A stretch of DNA of 64,000 bases from Fimbriiglobus sp. Its GTDB lineage: Bacteria > Planctomycetota > Planctomycetia > Gemmatales > Gemmataceae. Below, one piece after another: positions 52,987 to 62,358 of the stretch (its first letter is position 1; each line of letters opens with the position of its first letter). A program made the position numbers and the translations under genes. Under the pieces are notes generated by a model. It was given only the letters and a program-made list of their open reading frames with translations, made no database searches and was not told the DNA's origin. The DNA lies in assembly GCA_022841795.1 (NCBI GenBank), contig JALHQU010000011.1, forward strand, positions 4,863 to 68,862. The letters are read 5' to 3'.

Positions 52987-54729
52987 ATGACCCGCAAGAC
53001 CCGCTTACAGGTCGAGTCCCTCGACGGCCGAGTCCTCCCCAGCTTCAGCCCGGCCACGAGCTACGCCACAGCCTCGAACCCGCGGGCCGTCGCCACCGCC
53101 GACTTCAACAACGACGGCCACCTCGACCTGGCGACTGCCTACGGCAACTCCCTCGGCCGCGTGAGCATCCGGCTGGGCGACGGCGCGGGCGGTTTCGGCA
53201 TGGCCCAGGTACTGACGCTGAGCGAGTGGATGTACCCCTCCTCGGTCGCGGTCGCCGACTTCAACGAAGACGGCAACTCCGACCTTGTGGTCGGCGGGCT
53301 GAACTCCCACGCCATCCTCACGGGCAACGGAGACGGCACATTCCAACCGGCTGTCATCAATCCGTGGGAGGGAAGTCAGGTCGTCGTGGGGGACTTCAAC
53401 AACGACGGCCACGCGGACTACTTATCCACCTATTACGCCGCGGACTGGATGCCGCAGTACAACGTGTACCTGGGCAATGGCCAGGGCGACTTCTGGGAGG
53501 ATGCGTACAACGGTTTGCAGGCGTTCGGGGTTGCGGTCGTCGATCTCAACAACGACGGCAACATCGACCTGGCCATTTCGACCGGTAACACGCAACTCGG
53601 CGACGGGACCGGCTGGTTCGCGTACGACAACGATCAGCAAGCCCTGGTCAACGAAGGGACGATCGCGGCGGGCGACTTCGACGGCGACGGCTACGCCGAC
53701 CTGGTGTCCGTAAGCGACCGCGTGGCGGTGCTCCGCGGCCGCGGCGACGGCGGGTTCCATCCGCCGGTCTTCCACTCGACCACCGGGACGGTCCACTTCG
53801 CGGTGGCGACGGGCGACTTCGACGGCGACGGGAACCTCGACGCGGTCGTGGCCGACAGTGACGCCGGCACCGTCAGCATGATGCTCGGCAACGGCGACGG
53901 GACGCTCGATTTCGCCGGGGCGTTCGCCACCGGCGCGACGCCCACCGCCATCGCGGTCGGCGACTTCAACGGCGACGGCCGGCCGGACGCGGCGGTGGCG
54001 AACGCCGACTCCAGCACGGTCGCGGTGCTGCTCAACGACGGCGGCCCCTGGCCCGTCACCGCGGCGCTGCGGATCGGCGACGTGACCGTCGCCGAGGGCA
54101 ACACCGGCAACCGAACCGCCACGTTCACCGTCACCCGCACCGGGGCGGCGACCGGCACGACCTCAGTCGCCTTCGCCACGGCGAACGGCACGGCGACCGC
54201 GGGCAGCGACTATCAGGCGACGAGCGGCACCCTCACCTTCGCCCCTGGCGAGACCACGAAGACCATCACCGTGCTGATCACCGGCGATCGCCTGCCCGAG
54301 CCGAGCGAGACGTTCGCCGTGAACCTGACCGGCCCAACGAACGCGACCATCGCCGACGGCCAGGGTGTCGGTACTATCACGGATGACGAGCCGCGGATCA
54401 GCATCGGCGACGTGACACGGGCTGAAGGCAAGAAGAACCAGACGACCCTATTCACCTTCACCGTCACCCTCTCGGTCGCCTACGACCAGCCGGTGACGAT
54501 GTCGTTCCAAACGGTCAACGGCACCGCCCAGTCTGGCGAGGACTACGTCGTCAAGTCCGGCACGCTGACCTTCGCCCCCGGCGAGACGACCAAGACGATC
54601 ATCATGGAGGTCAAGGGCGACAACAAGCGGGAGGCCGACGAGTACTTTTACCTGGACCTGTTCGGGCTGAGCGGCAACGGTTTGTTCACGAAGAGCCGCG
54701 GCACCGGCTGGATCCTGAACGACGACTGA
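52987..54729 (+). CDS. Secreted FG-GAP propeller with two Calx-beta domains
   Basis: A 580-residue protein. The export-type N-terminus RLQVESLDGRVLPSF is followed by about seven FG-GAP/VCBS repeats (ADFNNDGHLDLAT, GDFDGDGNLDAVVADSDAG). Two tandem Calx-beta domains follow (about 380-480 and 480-580), each with (G)DVT-x-AEG and TLTFAPGETTKTI. Calcium-dependent adhesion or surface role is likely. Shares promoter motif and motif type with the preceding gene. Confidence 0.88.
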   Translation: MTRKTRLQVESLDGRVLPSFSPATSYATASNPRAVATADFNNDGHLDLATAYGNSLGRVSIRLGDGAGGFGMAQVLTLSEWMYPSSVAVADFNEDGNSDLVVGGLNSHAILTGNGDGTFQPAVINPWEGSQVVVGDFNNDGHADYLSTYYAADWMPQYNVYLGNGQGDFWEDAYNGLQAFGVAVVDLNNDGNIDLAISTGNTQLGDGTGWFAYDNDQQALVNEGTIAAGDFDGDGYADLVSVSDRVAVLRGRGDGGFHPPVFHSTTGTVHFAVATGDFDGDGNLDAVVADSDAGTVSMMLGNGDGTLDFAGAFATGATPTAIAVGDFNGDGRPDAAVANADSSTVAVLLNDGGPWPVTAALRIGDVTVAEGNTGNRTATFTVTRTGAATGTTSVAFATANGTATAGSDYQATSGTLTFAPGETTKTITVLITGDRLPEPSETFAVNLTGPTNATIADGQGVGTITDDEPRISIGDVTRAEGKKNQTTLFTFTVTLSVAYDQPVTMSFQTVNGTAQSGEDYVVKSGTLTFAPGETTKTIIMEVKGDNKREADEYFYLDLFGLSGNGLFTKSRGTGWILNDD

Positions 54730-54877
54730 TCACGTCGGAGGCGAGCCGTCGGCGTGGGGACTCGTATTCCCGTGCGGGCCCTGCCAGCAGGCCAAGTCCT
54801 CCGCGAAGTGGCAGCGGGAACAGTTCGTCCTTGGTCAGTCGCAACAGTCCGGATGTTGGTTCTCCGGGCATCCGGGC

Positions 54878-56071
54878 TCACGCGGCGAGTCGATTGCGGG
54901 CCGGGGCGTCGGGCAGAAGATCGGACAGGTCGGCCCCGGCGGAGCGAACGGCCAGGCGGTCGAGCACGTCGCGGAGGTACGACCACGGATTCAGGCGATG
55001 CCGGGACGCGCTGGCGCACACGCTCAGCAGCACGGACGCGGTCTTCAACCCGCCGTCGCCTCCGACATGGAGCCAGTTGCCGCGGCCGATCGCCAGCGGC
55101 CGGATGGCCCGCTCGGCGGCCCCGTTGTCGATGGCGAACCTCGCGTCGTCGAGGTAACGAACGAGCGACGCCCACTGGTTCCGGGCGTACGCGACGGCCT
55201 GGCCGAACAGGCTCTTCGGCGTCGCGGATCGATGCTGTTCATCGAGCCAGTCGGCGAACTGGGCGAGGATTGGCCCAGCCCGCGTCCGCCGCACTACGTC
55301 GGCGTCGGTGAACGTGTTGCCGGGCTTCTCCCATTCGTCCTTGATCTCCCGTTCGACGGCGTACAGGGTACGGATGAAGGCCAGCGCCTCGACCGCCCGA
55401 GGGTCGCTCGGCTCCGCCTCCACGAAATAACGCCGGGCGTGCATCCAGCAGCCCAGATGGCGCTCGTTGTTGTGGACCGCGTTGTACCCGTCGTAGGCGT
55501 CGGCGTGGACGAACCCGCGGTACCCGGCGAGGAACGCTTGCGGAAACTCCTGCCGGCGGCCGGCGGTCAGGTCGAACAGGGTGTACGGGTTCTTGTCGTC
55601 GCCCAGGTACACCCAGGCGAAGGCGGTACGACGGGGCCGTAGCAGCACCAGCGGAGTGTCGTCGGCGTGGATCGCGAATGACCGGAGCAGGCGTTGACGC
55701 ATGAGGTCGTATAGCGGCGTGAGCAGTTCGCCGCACTTCCGCAGGTGGTCGCACAGGGTGGACCGCCGCACGTCCCACCCGCACCGGGCCAGGATCGCTT
55801 CCTGGCGGTGCAGCGGCAGGTGATCGATGAACTTCGACACGATGACGTGGGCGAGTAAGCCACTGCCGATGCCGCTTTTCGGGATCGGCTCCGGTGGCAG
55901 GGCCGCCCGAGCGATCTGCGGGTCGTGGCCCTGCGATTCACAAGTTCGGCAAGCATAAGTTGGGCGGATCAACTCGCGGACGAAGAGGGCCATCGGCTGG
56001 TAGTCGAGTCGCTCGCTGACGATCTGCCCGATACGGATCTTGGTCGCCTGCTCGATGCTCTTCGTCAGCAC
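54878..56071 (-). mobile_element. IS66-family transposase, 5'-truncated
   Basis: A 397-residue remnant of TnpC: PTYACRTCES, GSGLLAHVIVSKFIDHLPLHRQE, and the catalytic core IHADDTPL...AYDGYNA...GCWMHARRYF...ENGAA-like FAIDNGAAERAIRPLAIGRGNWL. The N-terminal leucine-zipper and zinc region is gone (intact TnpC is about 500 residues or more), and no tnpA or tnpB is nearby. Its truncated 5' end abuts the broken gene at 56081. Terminal repeats not identified. Confidence 0.88.
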
Positions 56072-56080
56072 AGCCAGCGA

Positions 56081-56659
56081 TTGCTAGCGCGGTATTTTGT
56101 GCCGACCAGCGACTCCGATTGGCTGATCGACGATGCGGTCGCCGGGAACACGTTCCGTGGATTGGCACACCAGCAACCGTCCGTCGTCTTTCGCGGCTGG
56201 GCGCGGCAGCTCCCGCTCGCAACGAGTACGGACCTCGGCAATGTCACTAGCCCGAGCCAGCTTGAAACACTGGTCGAGTGGAAAGCGGCTAGTCTGGCGG
56301 ACCACTGGAAGAAGCATGTGCCGCGTGGATTAGCCTTCGGCCCGTGTTACAAGATGGTGAACCTGCTTCACAAATCTCTGATCCGCGACAGCCTGATTCG
56401 ACCGGCGAATCGGGACCGCGTGATTCCGCTCCTGCATGTGCCACACGACGAGTATTGTTTCGCCGCCGTTCGCTTGTCGGCGGCTTCCGGTCGGTTCGGG
56501 GTGACAATGCGTATCCCGAAAACGGCCACGATGAGTTTCATCAAGACTCGGGAGCAGTATCAGTCGTACCAAGATTTGCTGCGGGTGATTGCTGCGGGAG
56601 CCGGGGTGCCGCCGATCTGCATCGACTTGGTAGCGTGGAACCTGGCGCACGGCATGTAA
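56081..56659 (+). pseudogene. 5'-truncated gene of unknown function
   Basis: About 192 codons from the IS66 junction to the stop (LLARYFVPTSDSDWLIDD...LVAWNLAHGM). The open frame continues upstream only as antisense of the transposase, so the original start is lost. It has even amino-acid composition and AT-richer codon use than its neighbours, so it looks like former coding sequence. No family recognised. Confidence 0.55.
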
Positions 56660-56747
56660 TTGGTCGCTCCCGCCACCTCACGAACCTACTGACCTGTTCC
56701 CGGGTCTGGTCTGAACAGACGATTACATCGTCTCCCGGAGGTTGGTC

Positions 56748-57593
56748 ATGTCCGATTTGGTGAAGCAGTTTCTGGACGGCTACCGCGGGCATTACGCCGG
56801 CGTTAATGCGAAGACGGTGGAAGTCCTCGGCGAAGACGACGCCTTTGCGATCACCGACATCCACGACGACTTCCTGACGATCCAGGGTGAGGTGCTGACG
56901 GCACACCCGCAGGAGGACATCGCGGACAGCTTGCTGTTCGCCTTCTTCTGCTCGCTCCCGAAGAAGCTGTACGACCTGCAACACGACTTCCTGTGCGCCC
57001 GGTACGACGAAGTGCGGCGGGAGTTGCGGTTCATCTGGGAGATGGCGTTCCGCGCCCGCTTCATCGATGTGAATCAGCACGGCAAGTCGGTGGACGAGAA
57101 GATCGACCGGCTTGAGGCGGAGGGACGGAGCCTGAACTGGAACAGCGTGATCCGGCCGATCCTCGACGAGCTGTTCGAGTTGTGGCCGGAGAAGGAACGG
57201 CGGGAGCGGTTCAAGGACATCTGGGACCGCCTGAACCAGGTGTGCCACCCCACCGCAGGCTGGCTGCGGGACGGCATCCAGAAGTCGAACCGCCTCCACG
57301 TCAACAGCTTCGACGAGTGGCAGGCCCGGCGAACGCTGGCCGACCTGTGCGAGATCGTGGCGCTGGTCTGGGGAATGCTGCTGGCGACGTTCCCGGAGAT
57401 CGGACCGCATCTTGCCGCGAACGGTGCCCTCTTCCGACACTGCCCCCAGTTCCGGCTGTTCCTGCCACCAACGGACGGTTCCGGATCGGACCTCCCGGAC
57501 GTGACCCCGATCACTGCTCCGGCGAGTCCCGACGATCCCCAGGGCGGCCCCTTCCCAAGCCGGTTCACCACACCGGCCATATCAGCGCCGTAG
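56748..57593 (+). CDS. Hypothetical protein, helical
   Basis: A 281-residue protein, mostly alpha-helical by composition (EVRRELRFIWEMAFRARF, KERRERFKDIWDRLNQVCHP). RLNQVCH fits the R-x4-6-H pattern of HEPN ribonucleases, and the surrounding all-helical context would suit, but this alone is weak. The C-terminus is Pro-rich and disordered. ATG 56748 with a good GGAGG. Unknown; a defence function would fit the island. Confidence 0.65.
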   Translation: MSDLVKQFLDGYRGHYAGVNAKTVEVLGEDDAFAITDIHDDFLTIQGEVLTAHPQEDIADSLLFAFFCSLPKKLYDLQHDFLCARYDEVRRELRFIWEMAFRARFIDVNQHGKSVDEKIDRLEAEGRSLNWNSVIRPILDELFELWPEKERRERFKDIWDRLNQVCHPTAGWLRDGIQKSNRLHVNSFDEWQARRTLADLCEIVALVWGMLLATFPEIGPHLAANGALFRHCPQFRLFLPPTDGSGSDLPDVTPITAPASPDDPQGGPFPSRFTTPAISAP

Positions 57594-57732
57594 CGTAGAA
57601 GTGAATTCCACACCGTAGGGTGCGAGCGGTGCGGGGCAACGTCATCACCCGGACGGATCATGACAGCCAGGGCGGCCATGACCTTTTTTGCCCGATGAGC
57701 ACGCCTGACCGCTCCGGCACCCGTGCTTTCGA

Positions 57733-57942
57733 CTACCGCCGCAGCGACGGAAACGCCGCCACCTTCCGCCCCAGTTCCCTGAACTTGGCTTCCTGCCGAG
57801 GCGTCAGCGGGGTGCCTGCCCGGTGCGCCTCCGCCAGCGCGTCGTAGTTCACCGCGTCGATCATCATCTGGTGTTCCAGCCCCAGCCCCGCCTGCGTCGA
57901 GAGCGGGAACGTGGTCGCGTCCAGGTACTCGGACTCGGTCAT
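57733..57942 (-). CDS. Small hypothetical protein
   Basis: A 69-residue protein (MTESEYLDATTFPLSTQAG ...). The C-terminal half is helical and charged (AHRAGTPLTPRQEAKFRELGRKVAAF). AAAGG lies 8 bases before the ATG. Not recognised. Confidence 0.55.
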   Translation of the reverse strand: MTESEYLDATTFPLSTQAGLGLEHQMMIDAVNYDALAEAHRAGTPLTPRQEAKFRELGRKVAAFPSLRR

Positions 57943-58291
57943 GGTCAGCCTTTCGGAGTGGGGGAGGTGGCGGGCGGACCGCCGAGAAGTGCTGCCGGTG
58001 TCGCCACAGGTATTCTACGAATCGTCTCCTCCTCTCGATCCGCTGTCACAGCTTGCCGTTTGGTGTTGCGTCGCCGTCCGGCCGTGAGAGAAAATGCGTC
58101 GGCCGCGGCGTCCTGGGGAGGCACTCGCCGCGGCCGACGCGACCGTCACTCAGTCGCATCGTACCGGGCCACGTCTCGGCCCGTCAACGCCTCCCACGGC
58201 AACTGGTGACGGGCACTAACCCGCAGCGGCCCACCCCGACGCCGCACCCGTCGCCGAGTTGGTGCGTTCGCCGACAGCTACGAGTACGATC
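57943..58291. other. Intergenic region with one hairpin
   Basis: 349 bases with no gene. A perfect 15-base inverted repeat GCGTCGGCCGCGGCG / CGCCGCGGCCGACGC (58096-58110, 58126-58140) could end transcripts read on the minus strand, where it is followed by ATTTTCTC. It lacks the internal mini-hairpin form of the chromosomal palindromes. Confidence 0.55.
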
Positions 58292-59488
58292 ATGGCCAAA
58301 TCCCTCGCACCTGAGGGTGCCGGGTCAGTCGCGTTCTCCGAAGGCTGGGGGGACACTCTCGTTCTCCGGGAGCGTGTACAGCGAACACTCGACGAATGCG
58401 TTGAGCGGCTCGGAGCCGATATCCGCGGGGACGCCCGGCTGCGAGGGTGGCTAAGTCACCTCTTGTTGCTGAGGCTGGGGGTCGTCATCAGCCTGTCCCG
58501 GAAAATCGGACTGCCCGATCTCGAAGCCCTGGTCCATGCCGGCCGCACCGCCCCCCACTTTCGGGAGTTCTCAGATCCCCCTTGGGTCCCGGAGGTGTAC
58601 ACCACCGACCTGCCTGAGAATCTTGTATTCGCCGACGCCGACGAACTGTACGTTGCCCACCTGCCCGACGGAGGTATCAGAGTCTGTAGCCCCGCGGAGG
58701 TCGAGGAGCACAAGAGAGGGCAGATGCCGGGAGTCGTGCCGTGGGTCATGACCGCGGAGATGCATGGTTGGGAGAACGCGGACGACCTAGCTGTGTCGCC
58801 GAATGCAACCGGATCGGTTTCCGGTACGGGCGAGCAAACCCTCGGCCGCGGGGCGGATCACCCGGAACCATTGGAAGGTACGCCAGACTGGTTCATGTAT
58901 CAACTGCTGAACCCGACACGCGAACCCGACTGGGAATCGTTACAGCGGTGGGCCCGCCGGATGGTATTCCACCGCGGCGCACACCGTCACGATCCGCAGA
59001 AGGTGCGTGATCTCATCGCCTGGGCCATCCGGGAGTTCTTGCGAGAACACTGGCAGCGATTCGGTGTCCGCCTACCTACGGGCCTCGACACCATCACGTT
59101 CGACGAGTTGCTGGATACGACCGAGAACTGGCTGGCGGACGCACGGGACAAGCGTCCGCCCCCTCCCGTCGAGCCACACGGTGGGAGCGGGTCGGCTGCC
59201 GCACCTGCGAAGAAGCGAAAGTCATCTTCGCAGGGGGGAACGGCGGACGCCATACGTCGGGATGCGTTGTACAAGAGCATCCAGGCGCTGTACCTCGGTG
59301 GTATGAGAGAGACAGGCATCGTTGCCCACCTCGCCACGCCAGAGGGGAAGGACCTGATGGCTGAGGTGCGGTGGGAATTGGAGCGGCGTCCGAACACCCG
59401 CGGTAAACCCAGCCGAGCGAGGGTCCCAGGTGACGTAGTGGCGGCGGCGCTGCGGATCGTGTTCTCCCAGGCTCAGCAGCCGGAATAG
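58292..59488 (+). CDS. Hypothetical protein
   Basis: A 398-residue cytoplasmic-looking protein without a recognised domain. Residues about 30-70 are helical (RVQRTLDECVERLGADIRG). A basic Lys/Ser linker (PAKKRKSSSQGG) lies at about 308-320. A C-terminal helical domain with LYLGGMRETGIVAHLATPEG follows. An earlier GTG (58259) is possible. Its stop overlaps the repeats that precede the excisionase gene. Confidence 0.6.
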   Translation: MAKSLAPEGAGSVAFSEGWGDTLVLRERVQRTLDECVERLGADIRGDARLRGWLSHLLLLRLGVVISLSRKIGLPDLEALVHAGRTAPHFREFSDPPWVPEVYTTDLPENLVFADADELYVAHLPDGGIRVCSPAEVEEHKRGQMPGVVPWVMTAEMHGWENADDLAVSPNATGSVSGTGEQTLGRGADHPEPLEGTPDWFMYQLLNPTREPDWESLQRWARRMVFHRGAHRHDPQKVRDLIAWAIREFLREHWQRFGVRLPTGLDTITFDELLDTTENWLADARDKRPPPPVEPHGGSGSAAAPAKKRKSSSQGGTADAIRRDALYKSIQALYLGGMRETGIVAHLATPEGKDLMAEVRWELERRPNTRGKPSRARVPGDVVAAALRIVFSQAQQPE

Positions 59489-59526
59489 TGGCCACTACAA
59501 CCGGGCACTACAACCGGATTGTAGTG
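59486..59526. promoter_or_regulatory. Direct and inverted repeats before the excisionase gene
   Basis: CACTACAACCGG occurs at 59493 and 59506. The second copy also forms a perfect inverted repeat CACTACAA (59506-59513), CCGGA, TTGTAGTG (59519-59526). A further CACTACA lies near 59585. Probable operator or recombinase arm sites controlling the excision module. Confidence 0.55.
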
Positions 59527-59690
59527 GGAAAAAGTTCGCTCCCGTCACGCCCTGGAAACTGTGGGCCGTTCACGTCCCGACCGGCACTACACGCCGCTAC
59601 ATCCGACGGCAGGAAGGTCGTCGCGATTCTGGTGTGCATCAATTCTCCCGTCCGCGGCCCAGCCGCCTCACCCCACGGGAGATTCTGGCC

Positions 59691-59906
59691 ATGCCCATCG
59701 TTCCCAAACAGGCCGAGAAGGCCAAGCCCGACGACGCCATCACCGTCGATCAACTGGGAGCCGAAAAAGTGACCGGCCTGAGCTACAAAACGCTCGAACG
59801 CGCCGCCTTGGCGGGTGAGCCGGTCGGCAGAATCAAGGTCGGAAGAAGGGTGCTGTTCGTCCGCGAAGTGCTGGAAGCCTGGATCAAGTCGAAACTGCCC
59901 CACTAA
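59691..59906 (+). CDS. Excisionase-like helix-turn-helix protein
   Basis: A 71-residue protein with a MerR/excisionase-type winged helix (ITVDQLGAEKVTGLSYKTLERAALAGEPVGRIKVGRRVLFVREVLEAWI). This is the DNA-binding fold of recombination directionality factors. It opens the recombination/replication module that ends with the integrase. CACGGGAGA gives a good ribosome site for ATG 59691. Confidence 0.8.
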   Translation: MPIVPKQAEKAKPDDAITVDQLGAEKVTGLSYKTLERAALAGEPVGRIKVGRRVLFVREVLEAWIKSKLPH

Positions 59907-60019
59907 CTAACCCGCCCACCCACGCCCCGGTATCACCAGCGGGCCGGTCCACACCTGTAGAAGGGGGAGTGGACCGGCCCGTGACGATGACACCAGAGTG
60001 TCGCACGGAGAACACAGTC

Positions 60020-60433
60020 ATGGTGCCGAATTCTTTCTCGCCGGTCAATAGCGGGTACGAGCCGGGCGAACCGTTTGACAGCCGGCACGCCCTGCTCGAA
60101 GCCTACGTCGCCGCCAAGAAGGCCGAGATGGCCGCCCAGGTGGACGGCGACCTCGACACCCGCTGGAAGGCGGGGTGGGCCGTCACCGACGCGCTGGGCG
60201 AGTTGGACTCGCACCGCCACCATCAGGCGCACACCCTGGTGATGATGCTGCGGGACGCACTTGCCACCTGTCCCGACTCACTGTCCGAACTGCTGTCCCA
60301 GGTGCTGACCTTCACGGAACACGCCGACGCTCTCACGGAGCACGCCGACGCCATCGCCGCCCTCGAAGATCGTGTCGCCCAGATCGCCGATGCGGTGGCC
60401 GCCCTCACAGCCCGAAAGGGGGTGTTGTCATGA
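60020..60433 (+). CDS. Hypothetical protein of the island core
   Basis: A 137-residue protein, helical, with heptad-like repeats near the end (TEHADALTEHADAIAALEDRVAQIADAVAAL) that suggest a short coiled coil. It overlaps the DUF3987 gene start by ATGA, so the two are coupled. CGGAG upstream supports the ATG. Confidence 0.7.
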   Translation: MVPNSFSPVNSGYEPGEPFDSRHALLEAYVAAKKAEMAAQVDGDLDTRWKAGWAVTDALGELDSHRHHQAHTLVMMLRDALATCPDSLSELLSQVLTFTEHADALTEHADAIAALEDRVAQIADAVAALTARKGVLS

Positions 60434-62205
60434 GCGCCTTGAAGGACGCCCGACGCAAGCTGGATAAGACGAAGAGCCTTCCGCCGGTGGACGGCCTCCC
60501 CACACCGGATGCCGCGGTCACGATGCCCGCCCCGTCCCGCAACTGGCCGGACCCGCCGGCCGACGAGGTGTATCACGGGTTGGCCGGGGACATCATCCGC
60601 ACCCTGGAACCGGCGAGTGAGGCCGACCCGGTCGGGCTGCTACTGCAACTGCTGGTGCTGTTCGGGAACATGGTCGGCCGCGGTCCGCACTTCGCGGTCG
60701 AGGGGGACAAGCATTACACCAACCAGTTCGCCGTCCTGGTCGGGCCGACCGCCGCCGGGCGGAAGGGCACCAGCTTCGGCCGGGTGCGGGAGCTGTTCGC
60801 CGACCTGGACCGGGACTGGCTGGACACCCGGATCGTGAGCGGCACCAGCTCCGGGGAGGGGCTGGTGTGGTGCGTCCGCGACCCGATCGCCAAGCGGGAG
60901 CGGGTGGGCGGCCGGAAGGGCCAACCGCCCTCCTATGAGGAGGTGGAGAGCGATCCGGGCGTGTCGGACAAGCGGGCTGTGGTGTACGAGCCGGAGTTCG
61001 CCCAGGTGCTCAAGCAGGCCGAGCGCCAGGGGAACACCGCCAGCGTGTACCTGCGGCAGTTCTGGGACGGGCGGGAGGTGGTGCAGAGCCTGACCAAGAA
61101 CAACGCGGCGAAGGCGACGGCCGCCCACCTGTCCGTGATCGGGCACATTACGTCGGAGGAGTTAGTCCGCTACCTGACCGCCACCGAGACGGCCAACGGG
61201 TTCGCCAACCGCTTCCTGGTTGTCTGCGTGCGGCGGTCCAAGTATCTGCCCGACGGAGCGATCCTGGACCCGAAGTCGCTCGCCCCGTTGAAGGAGCGGC
61301 TGGCCGCGGCGGTGGCGTTCGCCCGGACGGTGGGGATGGTCACCCGGCACCCGTCGGCCCGCTTCCTGTGGCACGGGGTGTACCCGCTGCTGACCGGCGA
61401 GCGGGCCGGACTGGCTGGCGCCTTGTCCGCCCGCGCCGCGCCACATGTGATGCGGCTGGCGATGGTGTACGCGCTGCTGGACCACTCGCCGGTCATCCGC
61501 CCGGTCCACCTGATGGCCGGCATCGCCTTGTGGGACTACTGCGAGCGGTCGGTCAACTGTGTGTTCGGCGACCGCACCGGCAGCCCGGTGGCCGACGAGG
61601 TGCGGGACTTGCTGCGGGCGGCCCCGGCCGGGCTGACGCGGACGGAGTTGGTGGCCGCCCTCGGCCGCCACACCCATGGCGACCGGCTGACGCAGGCGCT
61701 GCTCACCCTGCAAGGGGCGGGGCTGGTCCGCCGGGGGGAGAAGGAGGACACGGGCGGGCGGCCGGCCGAGCGTTGGTTCGCCACCAGCCGGCCGGGAGCG
61801 GGTTCGCCGCTGATGGCTGTCACCTGTGGCCTGTTCGCCGCGTCACCGAGCTGCGATGTAAGCGACGAAAGCGGCGAAAGCCTACCACCACACGACGCTG
61901 TCCCGGCCTTTGGTCGCTTAGACCGCATTGGTCGCACCACGGAGGAAGACGGGGCGGGAACCGCCGTCTCGTCTGCCGCAGCCGGCTCACCACCCCCGTC
62001 GCCCGACCCACCGCCGGTGTGGGACGACCCGGACAGGTTGTTCGCCCTGGTGAAGTCACGCGGGTGGACGTGGTCGCGGGTGTGCGAGTGGCTGGGGGTG
62101 CCGCCGACGGCCGTGTTCTTCGACCTGTCGTCGGACCAGCGCCGCCGTGCGGTTGAGCACTTGGAACGCCTCGCCCCGGCCGACCACAGGACCGGCGCCA
62201 AATAG
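60430..62205 (+). CDS. DUF3987 (replication/primase-associated) protein
   Basis: A 591-residue protein. DUF3987 proteins are primase/helicase-like ATPases of integrative elements and plasmids. The P-loop equivalent is VGPTAAGRKGTS at about 103-114. VVYEPEFAQVLKQAERQG and SVIGHITSEELVRYLTATETANGFANRFL (about 235-265) are typical of the family. The C-terminus has a winged-helix (LRAAPAGLTRTELVAAL) and a long Pro/Ser linker. Probably starts island replication after excision. Confidence 0.85.
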   Translation: MSALKDARRKLDKTKSLPPVDGLPTPDAAVTMPAPSRNWPDPPADEVYHGLAGDIIRTLEPASEADPVGLLLQLLVLFGNMVGRGPHFAVEGDKHYTNQFAVLVGPTAAGRKGTSFGRVRELFADLDRDWLDTRIVSGTSSGEGLVWCVRDPIAKRERVGGRKGQPPSYEEVESDPGVSDKRAVVYEPEFAQVLKQAERQGNTASVYLRQFWDGREVVQSLTKNNAAKATAAHLSVIGHITSEELVRYLTATETANGFANRFLVVCVRRSKYLPDGAILDPKSLAPLKERLAAAVAFARTVGMVTRHPSARFLWHGVYPLLTGERAGLAGALSARAAPHVMRLAMVYALLDHSPVIRPVHLMAGIALWDYCERSVNCVFGDRTGSPVADEVRDLLRAAPAGLTRTELVAALGRHTHGDRLTQALLTLQGAGLVRRGEKEDTGGRPAERWFATSRPGAGSPLMAVTCGLFAASPSCDVSDESGESLPPHDAVPAFGRLDRIGRTTEEDGAGTAVSSAAAGSPPPSPDPPPVWDDPDRLFALVKSRGWTWSRVCEWLGVPPTAVFFDLSSDQRRRAVEHLERLAPADHRTGAK

Positions 62206-62358
62206 GAACCGACCGTGACGGCAGGAATGTTCCTGCTGTCCTTGATCGGCCGTGCGCGCCGACGTACCCTCAACCCGCCTTCGGGCCGGTGTCCGGTGCG
62301 GGGTGGAAGTGAGACGCCACCCCCGCCTGCGCTGCCCGTCTCATCGAAGGAGCCACCG

